The notes beneath the pieces were generated by a model. That model was given only the letters and a program-made list of their open reading frames with translations, had not been told where the DNA came from and did not search any database. A DNA stretch of 64,000 nucleotides, taken from positions 5,796,501-5,860,500 of the forward strand of contig JAQPZY010001664.1 of assembly GCA_029931535.1 (NCBI GenBank). Direction: 5' to 3'. Shown here in pieces: positions 23,874 through 35,521 of the stretch. Within the stretch, counting starts at the first letter, position 1. Each line of letters opens with the position of its first letter. The DNA comes from Margaritifera margaritifera. Taxonomy: Eukaryota; Mollusca; Bivalvia; Unionida; Margaritiferidae. The position numbers and the translations under genes were made by a program.

Positions 23874-25629
23874 CTTGAATATCATTTCAAAACAATTGAA
23901 ACATCCCATGAAATTAATAAAAAGGCAAAAAATACAGTGGTTCTTTTCTCTAAAGAATCCCGTGTTTAATATATCTGTGATCATAAGCAAAGGTCAGTGG
24001 TTTCTTCAAACCAGACATGATAATGGCATGCAAACAAAGTTGTCACAAAAACCTTTTTCTGGCTTCTTTGATAAGTTTCCTACAAGCATTAACAAAAAAA
24101 AATTCAGTGACTTCAATTGATGTTTCACTTGCAAATGCATGCAGGAAATTATCTGTCCAGTTGTTGTTAAGTAAAAATATTACCTTGCATCCCTTTTCTT
24201 GGCACATGTATCTAAAAAGAAGCGTGCTTAAATTTAGCTGTGAATAGTTAAGTTACCATAGTTTCTGATGTTTATACTTATATTTACAAAACACGATTCC
24301 TCAGACACCAAAGGTGAGAGAAATTATTTTGTCAACAATTATGTCGCTAAACATGTATATACACTGGTTGTTTATGCATGTATCATCAACATAACAGTGT
24401 CAGATGCAAAATGTGACCCCACTTAATTTGTAAATTTTTTTGTTATCAGCAAGTTCCATTAAGATTTAATTCTTCTTTTGCATCATTTTCTGCTGTGAAG
24501 TGCACACTGCATTCCCTGTGACATCAAGTTTCTTCATAAAGTTGATAAACAGATGTTCCTGTTTTCATTCAGATATCTCCCAAATCACTGATCTATGTAT
24601 CAAGTTTCATCTGAATTTGTTTTTCACATCTTTATCTATCTTGTTTACCCTGTTCTCATTGCTATCAGTCATAACTTCGGACATTTCAGCACGCAGATGA
24701 AACTAGTGTAGAACCAATGAAAATATATACTTCACAACATATTTTTTATGGAAGATGGTTGGATCACTTTACCTTGATATATCAGCTCACATGAACAGGT
24801 GTCCCCCCACTATTTCTTGATGGATTTCCACTTATCTAAAAAATAACCCCTCTACCAAGAAAAAAAGGAAATATGTGAATCCACAGAAAATTCTCATGCC
24901 AGTCATATGGACCAAGAGATTTCCTTAATCATCCAGTCTATGTAGTCATCTGTCAATTCATACAAAATTTTGTGAGATATATTTTTAACACTTGTTACAC
25001 ATACAGCATAAAAACTATGATATTGAAACCCCACCCTTTAGTAGTGATTTTGTTTTTATTAGAAAGGTTTTTTGATATTGTGGACAAGTTAAGTTTCCTC
25101 AACCAAAAGAAGAACAAAACTTCCATTGAATAATATATCTCACCCACTCTGTTGTTGCTTGATCTCCAACCCTGAACCTAATACTTTACCTAGTCCAACT
25201 CTAACCCTACCCTTAAAAGTAGGTCACTGTGACCTATATTTGTTTACAGTGAGTGCTACTTCCCAAGATGAATGCACCCATAACTTTTCATGACTGTGCA
25301 TATAAAAGTTTCAGTGAAACATACAACTTAACAATGATGCCAATACCAACAACCTAGACAATAACAGTAATACAAAACTACCTCACTATAAGGCCATTCA
25401 TTATAACACAGTTCCTGTTATAAGACAAGTATGGTCATGGATCCCATGTCATTAAGTGGTAGTAAACTTATGTGTATCATGTACTTCATTATAAGGCAGT
25501 CTTACTATAAGGCGGTATACTCTTTAGCTCCAAAGGACAGAGTTATAATGAGGGAGTACTGTAAAGCTAAATGACAAGTGATAACAATGTCTCACAGTCT
25601 AGTAATGAAGACACAATAAAGACTGTTAC
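23874..25629. other. ACC intron without gene features
   Basis: Around 25380-25560 there are short diverged repeats containing ATTATAAGGC and CTATAAGGC. Otherwise nothing was recognised. Confidence 0.45.
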
Positions 25630-25711
25630 CTATGAAAACAATTCCATTTTTGTGCAGTAGCTCCGGAAGCTTCGGATTCTCAGAAGCATGTCCCCAACCT
25701 GCCCACACAGC
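25630..25711 (-). CDS. ACACA: ACC exon: BC N-lobe, [17 protein letters not shown]
   Basis: A short 82-bp exon with acceptor TTTCAG before 25711 and donor GTAACA at 25629. There are 27 codons (124-150) plus one base of Gly151. [20 protein letters not shown] is one of the most conserved stretches of eukaryotic ACC, so the call is secure despite the small size. Confidence 0.97.
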
Positions 25712-25879
25712 CTGAAATTAGGACATAAAAAAATTAACTGTTTGCATGAATTACTTCACACAAAAACAACATACCTGCAACAAAAGTACCATGAACAGTA
25801 AATTAAATACCTGCCCAATATCTGAAGATGTGTATTTTGAGAATTCACTATTTGTGTATTTCAGAAGTTATTTCCCTTT

Positions 25880-26660
25880 CTGGCAGGGGCTCAAAAGAAG
25901 ACCTTAATTATTTTTCTATTTACTGTGACTGTGACCTGTTTCAATTTTTGACCCTAAATTCCACTGGTTTCTTTTTTGCTTCATTTCAAAACCATCAACA
26001 AAGTTTGCTTAAGGCAAGTAATGCAAGACTCAATTTTTGTTGGTGTAAACCATCAATCTTTGATATAGATAAATGGTAACCTAGACTTGTGACCATTTGC
26101 TCCTATAAAGCAATGTCTTTCTTGTTTATAGTACAAGCTTTCCACCATGTTTGATCAAGGTAGCTGTTGTAAAACTAAAGTTATTGTGAGAAATCCATTT
26201 TTCTTTCTTTAGTCACTGTGACCATGAACTCTGACCTATTGGGTCCAAAATCAATAAGTGTCTTCTTACCTCAAGTGCACACAATATTAATTGGTTTATT
26301 TGAGTATGTGGTGTAGAAATCAAGTTATGTGCAGAAATTATTTTTCTGATTTGGGTCATTGTGACCTTGACCTTGGAACTAGTGACCTAAAATATAAAGG
26401 TGCCATCCTTGCCTCAAATGCAGGCAAAATATAAAGTTTGGTTAAGACATGTGGTCTAAGACTCAAGTTACTGTGCCAAAACATTTTATTTCTATTTTTA
26501 ATTCAGTGACCTTGACCTTCAACCAATTATACCCAAAATCAATAGGTGTCTTTCTTGCCCCAAGTGCAAGCCAGCCATAATGTCTGGTAAAGGTAGATGG
26601 TGTAAAAGTAAGGTTATAGTGCAGAAACAAAACAGGTAACAGATGGCTGGATGTGCAGAT
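25880..26660. repeat. Degenerate GTGACC-type dispersed repeats, ~145 bp
   Basis: About five diverged units share GTGACC(A/T)TGA, CTTGACCT, CCAAAATCAATAGGTGTC, TTGCCTCAAGTGCA, GGTGTAGAAATCAAGTTA and GTGCAGAAA. The last leads into a GGATGGACATG-rich tail (~26640-26690). I recall very similar repeats in many marine invertebrate genomes. No termini were defined. Confidence 0.7.
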
Positions 26661-27104
26661 GGATGGACATGTATATAGATGGATGGGCATATTAAAACTA
26701 TAGGTTCCAACTTTTGGTGGGTGTATAAAAAAGGAAATATATATTTTCAAATAAAGTAAAAAGTTTCAACAACTTTCAAAAGAACTGTCATAAATGTTTC
26801 TATATGACAATGATGCCTGCAAATATGGTGCAACTGAAGAAAGTTTGGATCGAGGCAAGGGGAAGTTTTCAGTCAAAAAGGATCATAACTAGGTAAAATT
26901 TGGTCAGAAAATGGTGACAATCTAACTTGACCTATGTGTTTGTACTATAAATCCTAATACCAACTTTGGCATAAACTTATAAATTCTTTCAAACGATACT
27001 GAGCAGAGGGCAAATTTATGATTGATGGAATGGGATGGAGGGACACGAGTAAATACTACATGCCCTCTCCCAAGATATGGCAGGAGAATATTAAAACGAA
27101 TCCT

Positions 27105-27505
27105 TTGAATGGACTGATGCTCTAATGTCCAAAAAGAATTTCCAGAAATTCAAGATAACACCATATCTTCCTTTTAACTGCTGAGTTTTGAAACCACCTG
27201 ATATTCTTCAGTGATAACAAGATTTTCATATTAGCAGCTGCGGTGGACATACTGGATGCCAGGTTGGCAATATTTTCATTCAGAACCAAGTAGACATCAT
27301 TACAAGTCTTTTGGTGAAAATCCCATGCCGACATGACCATCCGTTCAGGGGGAGTAGTGAAAACAAAATATTTAAGATGGTCATCATTGCAGCCATAATG
27401 GATGTACGATTAGCACCATTTTCATTTAGGAGCAACTAGACATCATAAGAAGTCTTTCTGTGAAAATCCCATGTTGATATGACCATTCAATCAAGAGAAA
27501 ACAAA
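27105..27505 (+). mobile_element. Pearl/HINE-like element family 1, truncated copy
   Basis: It begins with the family-1 left module (GGACTGATGCTCTAATGTCC, AAAAAGAATTTCCAG, ATTCTTCAGTGATAACAAG) and continues with about two ~145-bp core units. It stops at ~27505, where DIRS element C begins at 27511, so C probably inserted into it or truncated it. Confidence 0.72.
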
Positions 27506-28104
27506 TTTTTCCAGTAAATTTTGTTTCTCCAAGAATACTTACCTGATCACATTAACATAAGGGATATAAGCCTGCTACCTCCCAAATTCAGCCCTACTAA
27601 AAGGATCGAAAATCGTCTTTTCTGTCTGTATCATATAGACAAAGGGCAATACCTCTTGCCCATTACCTAACAATGCTGCCACCAGGTGTTGCTAGTTTTT
27701 AAACTGAGCAAAACACCAACGAGGATGCTTGCACGGCAGGGTGGCTGGGATGGTTTTAAAGTAATGTGATCAGGTAAGTATTCTTAGAGAAACATAATTT
27801 ACTGGAAAAATGTGCTTTCTACTTCGAATACGTTCCCCGATCACATTAACATTAGGAGAATAAGTAATATGAGGAGGGAATGCTGAGCATCCTACCTATA
27901 CCTTGGGTATCCTTCTTGGGAATAAAATGTATGGATGTGAACAATAACAATGTCTCCTAACCTGAAAGCAACACAGCCTACGGTAATGTGATCTGTGACC
28001 CCTATATCTGGTTAAGAAGAAATATTATTGAATTCTTCTTACTGAAAAAATTTCACTGGCGAATCCAGTGAAGCTAGGAGGCTGTGTTGGCTTTAACTGG
28101 GTCT

Positions 28105-28575
28105 GGTGGTCATCTGGGCTGCTGCCACAGGACCCACCAGATTCAGAGTTTGTCTCTGCAAAGCTAATTCCCTGAAATAAAAATGCGAGAAGGTTGACAC
28201 TGCATGCCAGCCAACAGCTTCTATTATGTCACAGATCAAAACATTACGTTTGAATGTGAGACTCGCAGAGATTGCTCTAATTTCATGAGCTGAAATCCTT
28301 GCGAGGCAACTCTGATCTTTTGGGACTTAAGAGTACACTGAGCATATAATCCACTTCAGCAATGAAGACATGGCTTGCGGGGTGATATCCTGCTTCCCGG
28401 CCTTCACAGGGAGAAAGAGTTGTTTGCGTGTGCCACGACTTGCCTCTGTGCACTTCAAGTAGTGCTTGAAGGTGCAAACAGGGTCTTGCATGGCCGCTGC
28501 TTTCGACCTGTCTATTTTAGAGAGGGAGTGATGACAACTCTCTGATTGCCTATGATGCAATCTATGTTTGGCCAC
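28105..28575 (-). pseudogene. Tyrosine recombinase C-terminal domain of DIRS C
   Basis: One reading frame runs from an ATG at 28575 and continues to about 28105 with a single internal TAA (near 28328). It contains MQDPVCTFKHYLKC (box I region), SAHEIRAISASLTF (the H-x-x-R box II) and EAVGWHAVSTFSHFYFRE, with the conserved GW and a candidate nucleophile tyrosine. The catalytic pattern of DIRS recombinases is therefore largely intact here, unlike in A and B. The N-terminal arginine region upstream is not clear. Confidence 0.75.
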
Positions 28576-28750
28576 AAAGCTGGGTCATGTCATGAGGACC
28601 ACTGAACCATCTGATCTGAACTGAAGATAGTTCAGGTCAACTGAAAGGGTATATAACTCGCTCACCAAGCATGCCGAAGCTAAGACTATCAGGAAACATG
28701 TTTTGTATGATTGTAGCTTCTGCAAGGTTCAGGTTAAAGACTCAAATGTA

Positions 28751-28888
28751 TCTGAAGTGAGAGATGTTAAAACCCATGGCAGATTCCATTTTGGAAACAG
28801 GGTGAGTGATTCTGGTTGATCTGAAGTGAGAGATGTTAAAACCCATGGCAGATTCCATTTTGGAAACAGGGTGAGTGATTCTGGTTGA
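28751..28888. repeat. 69-bp tandem duplication
   Basis: Two essentially identical 69-bp copies beginning TCTGAAGTGAGAGATG lie at 28751 and 28820 inside DIRS C. Identity suggests a recent duplication. Confidence 0.95.
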
Positions 28889-29564
28889 TCCAAATCAAAA
28901 TTGGTTATACTCTCCTTGCTTTGTTTTCTGGGACAGTGACTGAAGCAGGGGTTACACTAGTCATTAGCTGCCTGGTAAGCAAGTGCCTGCGCCATGCTTG
29001 CATCTTTTGACAGGTTAGAAAGTCAAGGAACTGAGGGGTATCTAAGTTGAATTTTTCCACTCTTAAGCCACTGTGTTATCGCCATGATCGTCAGAAAGTA
29101 GTGATGGTGCAACTTTATGGACAGTGGTTTAAGTAAGAGATCATACACATGTGCATTAATAACCGATTAGCTTAGTGCTGTTTGCTCCCTTTTATATTGA
29201 GCATTCAGACAAAAATATGGTGTAAGTGATTGATCTCGACAGGTGTTTGATTTGTGCTCATGCAGGTGGTAGTACTGGTTTAACCCTTTAAGTGACTGCC
29301 ATCTTGTTGTCTGCATAGTTTGTTCTATTGTTTTTTATTTCGGGTATTTGTAGAGGTTAATCCATGAAAATAAATACCAAAAAATATGCGACCTTTGACA
29401 GGCAAATTCCAAAATTTAAGTACCCATGAAAATATCTTTTTAAAAATACAAACCCAAAAAAATTGAGATTCATGAAAATAAATGAAACCACAGTATTTAA
29501 TTTCCACAGCTTTCTGTTCTCCGTGATCGATTTGCTCCCAAATAGCCTACATATTTGTGCATGT

Positions 29565-30650
29565 TGCTCAGGCTCAGCACTACTGTCAAAAGAGTTGTAC
29601 TAATTGAGATTGATCATAATAAATGATGTCAAAGCCTACATGCTGTACATGTTTAGATTGACAATATTGTCTAGAGAGTTGTACTAATTGAGAGTGATCA
29701 TAATAAATGATGTCAAAGCATACAGGCTGTACATGTTCTGGTTCAGCACTACTGTCAAATGAGTTGTACTAATTGAGATTGATCATAATAAATGATGACA
29801 AAGCCTACATGCTGTACATGTTTAGATTGACATTACTGTCAAGAGAGTTGTACTAATTGAGAGTGATCATAATAAATGATGTCAAAGCATACAGGCTGTA
29901 CATGTTCTGGTTCAGCACTTCTGTCAAGAGAGTCGTACTAATTCAGATTGATCATAATAAATGTCAAAGCATACAGGCTGTACATGTTCAGGTTCAGCAC
30001 TACTGTCAAAAGAGTTGTACTAATTGAGATTGATCATAATAAATGATGTAAAAGCCTACATGCTGTGCATGTTTAGATTTACACTACTGACAGGAGAGTT
30101 GTACTAATTGAGAGTGATCATGATAAATGATGTCAAAGCATACAGGCTGTACATGTTCTGGTTCAGCACTACTGTCGTTGAGAGTTGTACAAATTGAGAG
30201 TGATCATATAAATGATGTCAAAGCATACAGGCTGTACATGTTCTGGTTCAGCACTACTGTTGTTGAGAGTTGTACTAATTGAGAGTGATCATATAAATGA
30301 TGTCAAAGCATACAGGCTGTACATGTTCTGGTTCAGCACTACCGTCGTTGAGAGTTGTACAAATTGAGAGTGATCATATAAATGATGTCAAAGCATACAG
30401 GCTGTACATGTTCTGGTTCAGCACTACTGTCGTTGAGAGTTGTACTAATTGAGAATGATCATATAAATGATGTCAAAGCATACAGGCTGTACATGTTCTG
30501 GTTCAGCACTACTGTCGCTGAGAGTTGTACAAATTAAGAGTGATCATATAAATGATGTCAAAGCATACAGGCTGTACATGTTCTGGTTCAGCACTACTGT
30601 CGTTGAGAGTTGTACTAATTTAGATAGATCATAATAAATGATGTCAAAGA
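29565..30650. repeat. 85-bp satellite-like array with partial dimer structure
   Basis: About 13 units of 85-90 bp share GAGAGTTGTACTAATT, GATCATAATAAATGATGTCA and GCTGTACATGTT. In the left half two variants tend to alternate (CCTACATGCTGTACATGTTT and CATACAGGCTGTACATGTTC). In the right half only the second variant occurs, at a regular 85-bp period, with the added GTCGTTGAGAG or GTTGTTGAGAG segment. Confidence 0.95.
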
Positions 30651-30654
30651 AAAC

Positions 30655-30780
30655 TAGAAATGTGTTCATCGAACATGAATTCCCTACCACAGTGAAGCTG
30701 ATCTTGATGGAAAACTGGATGGATTAACACATGGATGGACAAGGATGACTCTATATGACACTATGACAATTGTAGTGTAG
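30655..30780. repeat. Dispersed repeat starting AGAAATGTGTTCAT
   Basis: AGAAATGTGTTCAT, then a CATGAAT..CTACCAC-type segment and GGATGGACA, lie directly after the 85-bp array. A related copy is at 63836-63940. The function is unknown. Confidence 0.5.
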
Positions 30781-31082
30781 CATTAAGAAAGCTGCCCAAG
30801 TGGACCTGATATTGCTCACCAGTTTACTTAACTTAACAGTGCACCATTTCACTAGCAGGTTTATGAATTATTGCAAGAACACAACCTGTGTAAACTATCT
30901 CCCAAACTTTATATCATGTTAATTTTATCTACTTTACGGCATCCTGATAAAAAACTGTTCTAAAGACAATGGCATAAATAATATGCACAGTCTCTTGCTC
31001 ATAATAAAAATCATTAAAGATCGTGATAATATAAACCCAATTTAACAAGTTTTATAGAAACTGGATGAAAAATATTTTTTTT

Positions 31083-31425
31083 TAGTAAAATATGTTTCTT
31101 CAATAATACTTACCTGATCATAATACCTTAGGAGAACTACTACTACATCGCAAATCCAGTCTTCCCAAGCTAAAACTTTTTAGCTAAAAGCCAGAAAGTT
31201 ATCTGCCCACCTATGTGGCAGTTAGAGTGATCTCCCCTTGATACAGGGATTGTTGCCAAATCCAGTGAATGCTTCAGTTACTACTGGAGTGGAAGGCATG
31301 CTCTCTATATGGATATAACTGCTGGGAGGGTGTATGTATATTATGATCAGGTAAATATATTTTACTGGAAAAAATTGGTTTCTTCTTCAAATATGTTACC
31401 CGATTGTAATACCATAGGTGAATAG
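31083..31425. repeat. DIRS B left terminal repeat and internal complementary region
   Basis: Left arm 31083-31127 is inverted at 31339-31366 (TATTATGATCAGGTAAATAT then ATTTTACT). Then 31378-31425 contains the complement of the right element end. The layout equals that of A and C. Confidence 0.75.
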
Positions 31426-31699
31426 GTAAGATGTGGAGGGAGTTACATCCTCTTACCCCAGAGATATCATCTCCAGTCCCCTAAGGTATGTGAGACGGCT
31501 TTTATATCCCAACTGGAGAATAGGCTCCATATGTTGGGGAGCGGCTTCAAATGGGAAATTTTTTCTCTCCCACAAATCCAGCAGAAGTAGTAAAGCCATA
31601 TCCTTATTAAGCTGTCAAATGACCCAGGAAGGTAACCAGTTGCGCCATGGCTATAGGTCCTAACAGGTCAAGCTGAGCCTTTTGGGATGAAAGATCTCT

Positions 31700-32520
31700 G
31701 GGATAAAAGCTGGAGAAGTGGACTCTGACCTCCATCCCACGGCATGGATAATGTCAGTTAGGGAACAGTTTGCTCAAATGCAATGCTTGTGGCAACTGCC
31801 TCTACTTTGTGAGCTGAAATGCATAGCAAATTCATTTGATCTGGGGTTATTCCCGATATGCAGAGTGAATAATCCATTTTATCCAGGACAAAAGTGCCTG
31901 TGCTGATATGTCATCCTTTCCCTCTTTGAGGGGTAAGAAGAGGCGGGATCTCCCTTGGCGCACCGGCTCGGTCCTTTTCAAGTATCACTTCAGAGCTTGC
32001 ACTGGGTCCTGCATACAACCTTGAGATCAAGTGTCCAGAGTAGACAGAGATTTCACTGTGAAAGTCTGATTCCCCATGAACGGGAGTCTGTTCTTGGCAA
32101 TGAAAGCAGGGGCCATCATAATTGATACTGACCCATCTTTTCAGAACTGCAAGTAGTTCGGGTGAACTGATAGAGCATGTATCTCACTGATTCTGTCTGC
32201 CATCGCTATTGTAAATAGGAAGCAAGTCTTAAATGAAGTGAACCAATGAAGCCCACGAGAGTGGTTCAAATGGTGTCTTATTCAGCCAAGTTAGCACCCA
32301 TGCGAGATTCCACTTGGGCACAGAGTCAAATCCTTTGGCAAAGTGAACATGAAATTTTACAGATTGGATAGGTCTTTGTTTTGTCCGACATCCTCTCTTT
32401 CATGATGATGCCATGAGTTGGAGATTGTGGAACGGTAGCCTTTGACTGTGATCGGCACTAACTGTTTCTTGTCAAAGAGCCATAGTAGGAAGTTAGTTGT
32501 TTGAGGTACTGATGCATTCA
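31700..32520 (-). pseudogene. Tyrosine recombinase of DIRS B (broken)
   Basis: The N-part reads APLNASVPQTTNFLLWLFDK, then LVPITVKGYRSTIS (32520-32357), the same core-binding region as in A. The C-part near 31810-31750 has ISAHKVEAVATSIAF, where the family H-x-x-R is H-x-x-E, and then a stop. A neighbouring frame continues DIIHAVGW. The catalytic arginine is lost and the frame is broken. Confidence 0.7.
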
Positions 32521-33075
32521 GTGGTGCAATGTGTTTGCGGACTTCGTTCCCCCTTGCCTTCTGAGATAATTCACAACAGTGGGGTTGTCGAACAGAATGA
32601 GAATGCCCTTTCCATGTAGATTCTCCTGCCACCAATGGAATGATTTCCGTATGGCTTTCATCTCTAGGATATTGATATGCAATAGATGATCCTCAGTGAG
32701 CCAATGTCCACTGGCCTCCTGGAATGATGGAAGGAGATGTGCACCCCAGCCCGTTGTTCTCGGGTCTGTACAAACCGTCAACTCGAAGGTTGTACCTGCC
32801 AGGGACCACCTGAGGTAAAGCAAGTGAAGTTCTCCCATTTCCTGAGATGGGACCTCATATGCATTGTTTGTTTTGAGGAGCAAAGTTTGGGCCACCAATG
32901 GGACAACAGTATCATTTTCAATGGCCTCATAAATTGGTGACCAAAGAAAATGATGTCCATTGTTGCATGGAGTAAAACCCCATAGACGAAGCATTCTTGG
33001 TCTGTGAGATGGTTCTTTGTAAGAATTGACGCCATTCCTTGAAATGATTTTGATGCATGTTCGTGTGGGAGACAT
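32518..33075 (-). pseudogene. RNase H region of DIRS B
   Basis: A 185-codon open frame is the longest retroelement frame in the window. Residues 102-113 are CTDPRTTGWGAH (Asp104), 135-142 NILEMKAI (Glu138) and 161-170 LFDNPTVVNY (Asp163), followed by RRQGGTKS. This is the RNase H catalytic triad in the spacing of DIRS and Ngaro elements. After GGTKS the sequence jumps almost directly to the recombinase core-binding region (APLNAS..), so the LADALSR-type connector and the start of the recombinase appear deleted. The N-terminal ~90 residues may be the RT thumb but are not clearly recognisable. Confidence 0.82.
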
Positions 33076-34000
33076 ACTCTTTTCAGGAGGAATTGTCGGG
33101 CTGAAATACGATTCTTGAAGGGATTGAAGCTAGCTTTGAAATAATTGGCACTTAGATATAATGACCATGTGGGTTCAGACATTGGATCCCTGTCACCCGT
33201 CCCCTTAGGCGCAAGAAAAGGCTGTATCATAATATATGATGGCCAAACATGATCCCCATCAGATGGCAAAGTTCAGTCTTGAAGAAACTGAGCCATTGTT
33301 TCCTTTTTTGGGGTCAGGTTCATGGTACTAGCTGGTAACTGTCATTCCAGGTCTGGGTGTCTGGGACTGAATGTTGCTGTACTGGAAATAAGACACGATG
33401 GAGAATCCTTTAGCTGTTTGACATTGGTTGGTGATGGCATTAGACGGAGATGGATCTGTAAGGTACCAGGCCTACAGAGATCCACAATAAATAGAGGCCT
33501 GTCATGGTTATCGGCTGCCCTGGGTCCATAATAGCACTTGGGCACAAAGGCACTAACTGGTCATAGAGTAGCATTGAACTGTCGTGGTCCTATAGAGTAT
33601 GTCTCCACCAACTGGATAGCTTTCCCAGTGAGGGTCTGTATATAGATGCAGGGACAGAATACATGATGTTAGATCATCGTAAGCAGTCCCCTCATGTATA
33701 TTTGCTAGATTGGGTTTGGTACTGACCATGAGCGATTGATATAAGATAACATGGAGAGAAATTGGGGTGGAATGATCCCCTTCTCTCTGATTTTATCCAA
33801 ATTGGTTCTCAAGAACCATGGCTTTGAACTTGTATTGGTTCAGCAGGACTGTTTCCCCTGAGAAGAGCCCATATTAACTAGGTACTGTGGTACAACTGGC
33901 CATGGAGCAAGCTGTGCGCACTGTGGCACTAACATCATTCCACCTTATAGGCAAGATCTTTGGTACTGACCTGTGTCAGGATATCATTTGTAAGAGGGCC
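33076..34000 (-). pseudogene. Probable RT region of DIRS B, unreadable
   Basis: The position between gag and RNase H implies reverse transcriptase. Several short minus-strand frames overlap (33269-32778, 33545-33342), with only loose resemblances such as PLFIVDL. I could not find a convincing YxDD motif. Confidence 0.4.
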
Positions 34001-35521
34001 CATAATTGAACATAATAGGCAGGATCAGCTTAGTAACTGACCTCTTGCAGTCAGATTCAGATGGCAGAGCCCGACAGTGATGGAACAGGGCCATTGTATC
34101 CTCCATAACCTTGTCTATTCCTTATGCTTGAGCAGGTTATGGGATATCTGTAATCAACAAAACTGGTCCCTACTAACACCATGCAAGATGGCATCTGAGG
34201 TGTTTACTGACGAGGGCTTCGCCATTCCCAAGGCTGCAATGTCACTGTAATGCTCTCCAAATCAGCCACTCGACCGGACAGTGATAACAGTTGAACGCCA
34301 GTTTGTTTTGGTGATTAGCATGTCAACATATGCTGGAATTCTGGACCAAGCTGTTGACGGAGAAGGAGAACAAAACTGGTGGCAAGAAGTGAAACTTCTT
34401 TGATTGATGCTTGGAAGGCAGAGTCTTCTCTTGTCATAGCGAGATCTAGCAAAGACAATGGAGCTTGTGAGCATACTTCACCATCTGTTGGTGAATGGGG
34501 TGATGCTGATGCCTCCTGTGCAATCTGAGATGAAGCTGGAGAAGATTGTCTAAAGGGACAGCCCACCATGCTCACAGAACATCCTAACTGGGCTACAGTT
34601 ACTTCCAAACGATCACCAAATGAGTGCTCCATTTGAGTGGCAAGGGCATGAGAATTCATTGAATCCATATCCTATGTGTACTGGGGCACTAAAACTGGGA
34701 ACTGGGTGCATTGAGTGACCTGTGGCTGATCTATGAGAGTGCCTTGTGATGTGGAGTAGGCAAGTTGGACAAAGACCTTCCGTCTTTTGGCTTAAATGGT
34801 AAGATTGACTGTGGTGGTGACCTGTTGCGATCTGAGATGTATGGCAGAGTCCAGTTGTAATGGAATAGTGCCATTTACAGCTGGTGTGACATAATATCTG
34901 AAAAGGCTTGCTTTGATCTCGATCTCACTCCAGTATAGTTGATAAAGGCTTTCTGTCTTTGTCATACAATGTATGACTGACTGTGGTGGTGACCCGTTGT
35001 GATCAGAACCATATGTCAGAGTCTGGTCATGGCGGAACATGACCTTTTTAGTTGGGATGATATTGTCCAGTTCATTAAGTTGGGATGGGGTACAGGATAT
35101 TTGATCCACGTAGCTGGTCTGTACAACTTAAGTGTGATACAATACCTGAGGTGGTTTCTTTTGATCTGGACCTCACTCAATGGCAGGCGATAAAGGTGAT
35201 TGGGTGTCAAACCCATGCAGTAAATGGCCTACTGGTTCTGCCAAGAAAGGTTTATGATGAAGAGGCATTGAGGGAGGAGTCGGGGCTGTCGCTGGCCATG
35301 ATAACTTGGATCTCTTCGTGGTCGATGAACCGTGTGGAGTGCGATACCTGTCAAGAAGCGAATCATTAGTACCCCCCATACTGCAGCACACTGACTTCAG
35401 TCCATGATGTGCAAGTCTGACATGTATTTGCAGACTGGCAACCGGAGCAAGCTACACATGTAGACTGGTTTTCAGACCCATGTTTCCAATGTTTACAAGG
35501 CTTACACTTGGTCTTGCCCAT
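34000..35521 (-). pseudogene. DIRS B gag-like region, cysteine-rich start
   Basis: The ATG at 35521 opens a 51-codon frame, MGKTKCKPCKHWKHGSENQS, then CVACSGC and CQTCTSW with C-x2-C pairs. It ends at a TAA at 35366. A G-homopolymer at the end of the frame marks a frameshift, because the next frame (35391-35173, TNDSLLDRYRTPHG) continues smoothly. Further left, ~190-bp internal repeats (GACTGTGGTGGTGACC.GTTG landmarks at ~34800 and ~34980, diverged at ~34040) make up part of the region. The frame 34668-34315 is Ser/Ala/Gln-rich like a gag. Confidence 0.55.

Larger units (their letters stand above)
27511..28935 (-). mobile_element. DIRS-like retrotransposon C (3'-end fragment)
   Basis: Only the 3' part of a DIRS element related to A remains. 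The terminal arm is at 27511-27553, and its inverse at 27761-27805 is near perfect over ~43 bp. The second complement at ~27827-27870 (TTCGAATACGTTCCCCGATC) completes an internal complementary region. The recombinase C-terminal part follows at 28120-28575. Homology with A and B fades near 28900. A 69-bp duplication lies at 28751-28888. No gag or RT and no opposite terminal repeat were found, so the element is 5'-truncated or deleted. Confidence 0.78.

Noticed and set aside
24017..24247. 76-codon plus-strand frame near an ACC exon
   Set aside because: Low-complexity intronic sequence with no recognisable motif.
29565..30650. CRISPR array
   Set aside because: The units are contiguous tandem repeats without unique spacers, and the DNA is eukaryotic.
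32518..33075. Host gene with an RNase H domain
   Set aside because: It lies between the inverted terminal repeats of DIRS B, next to recombinase and gag remnants, so it belongs to the retroelement.
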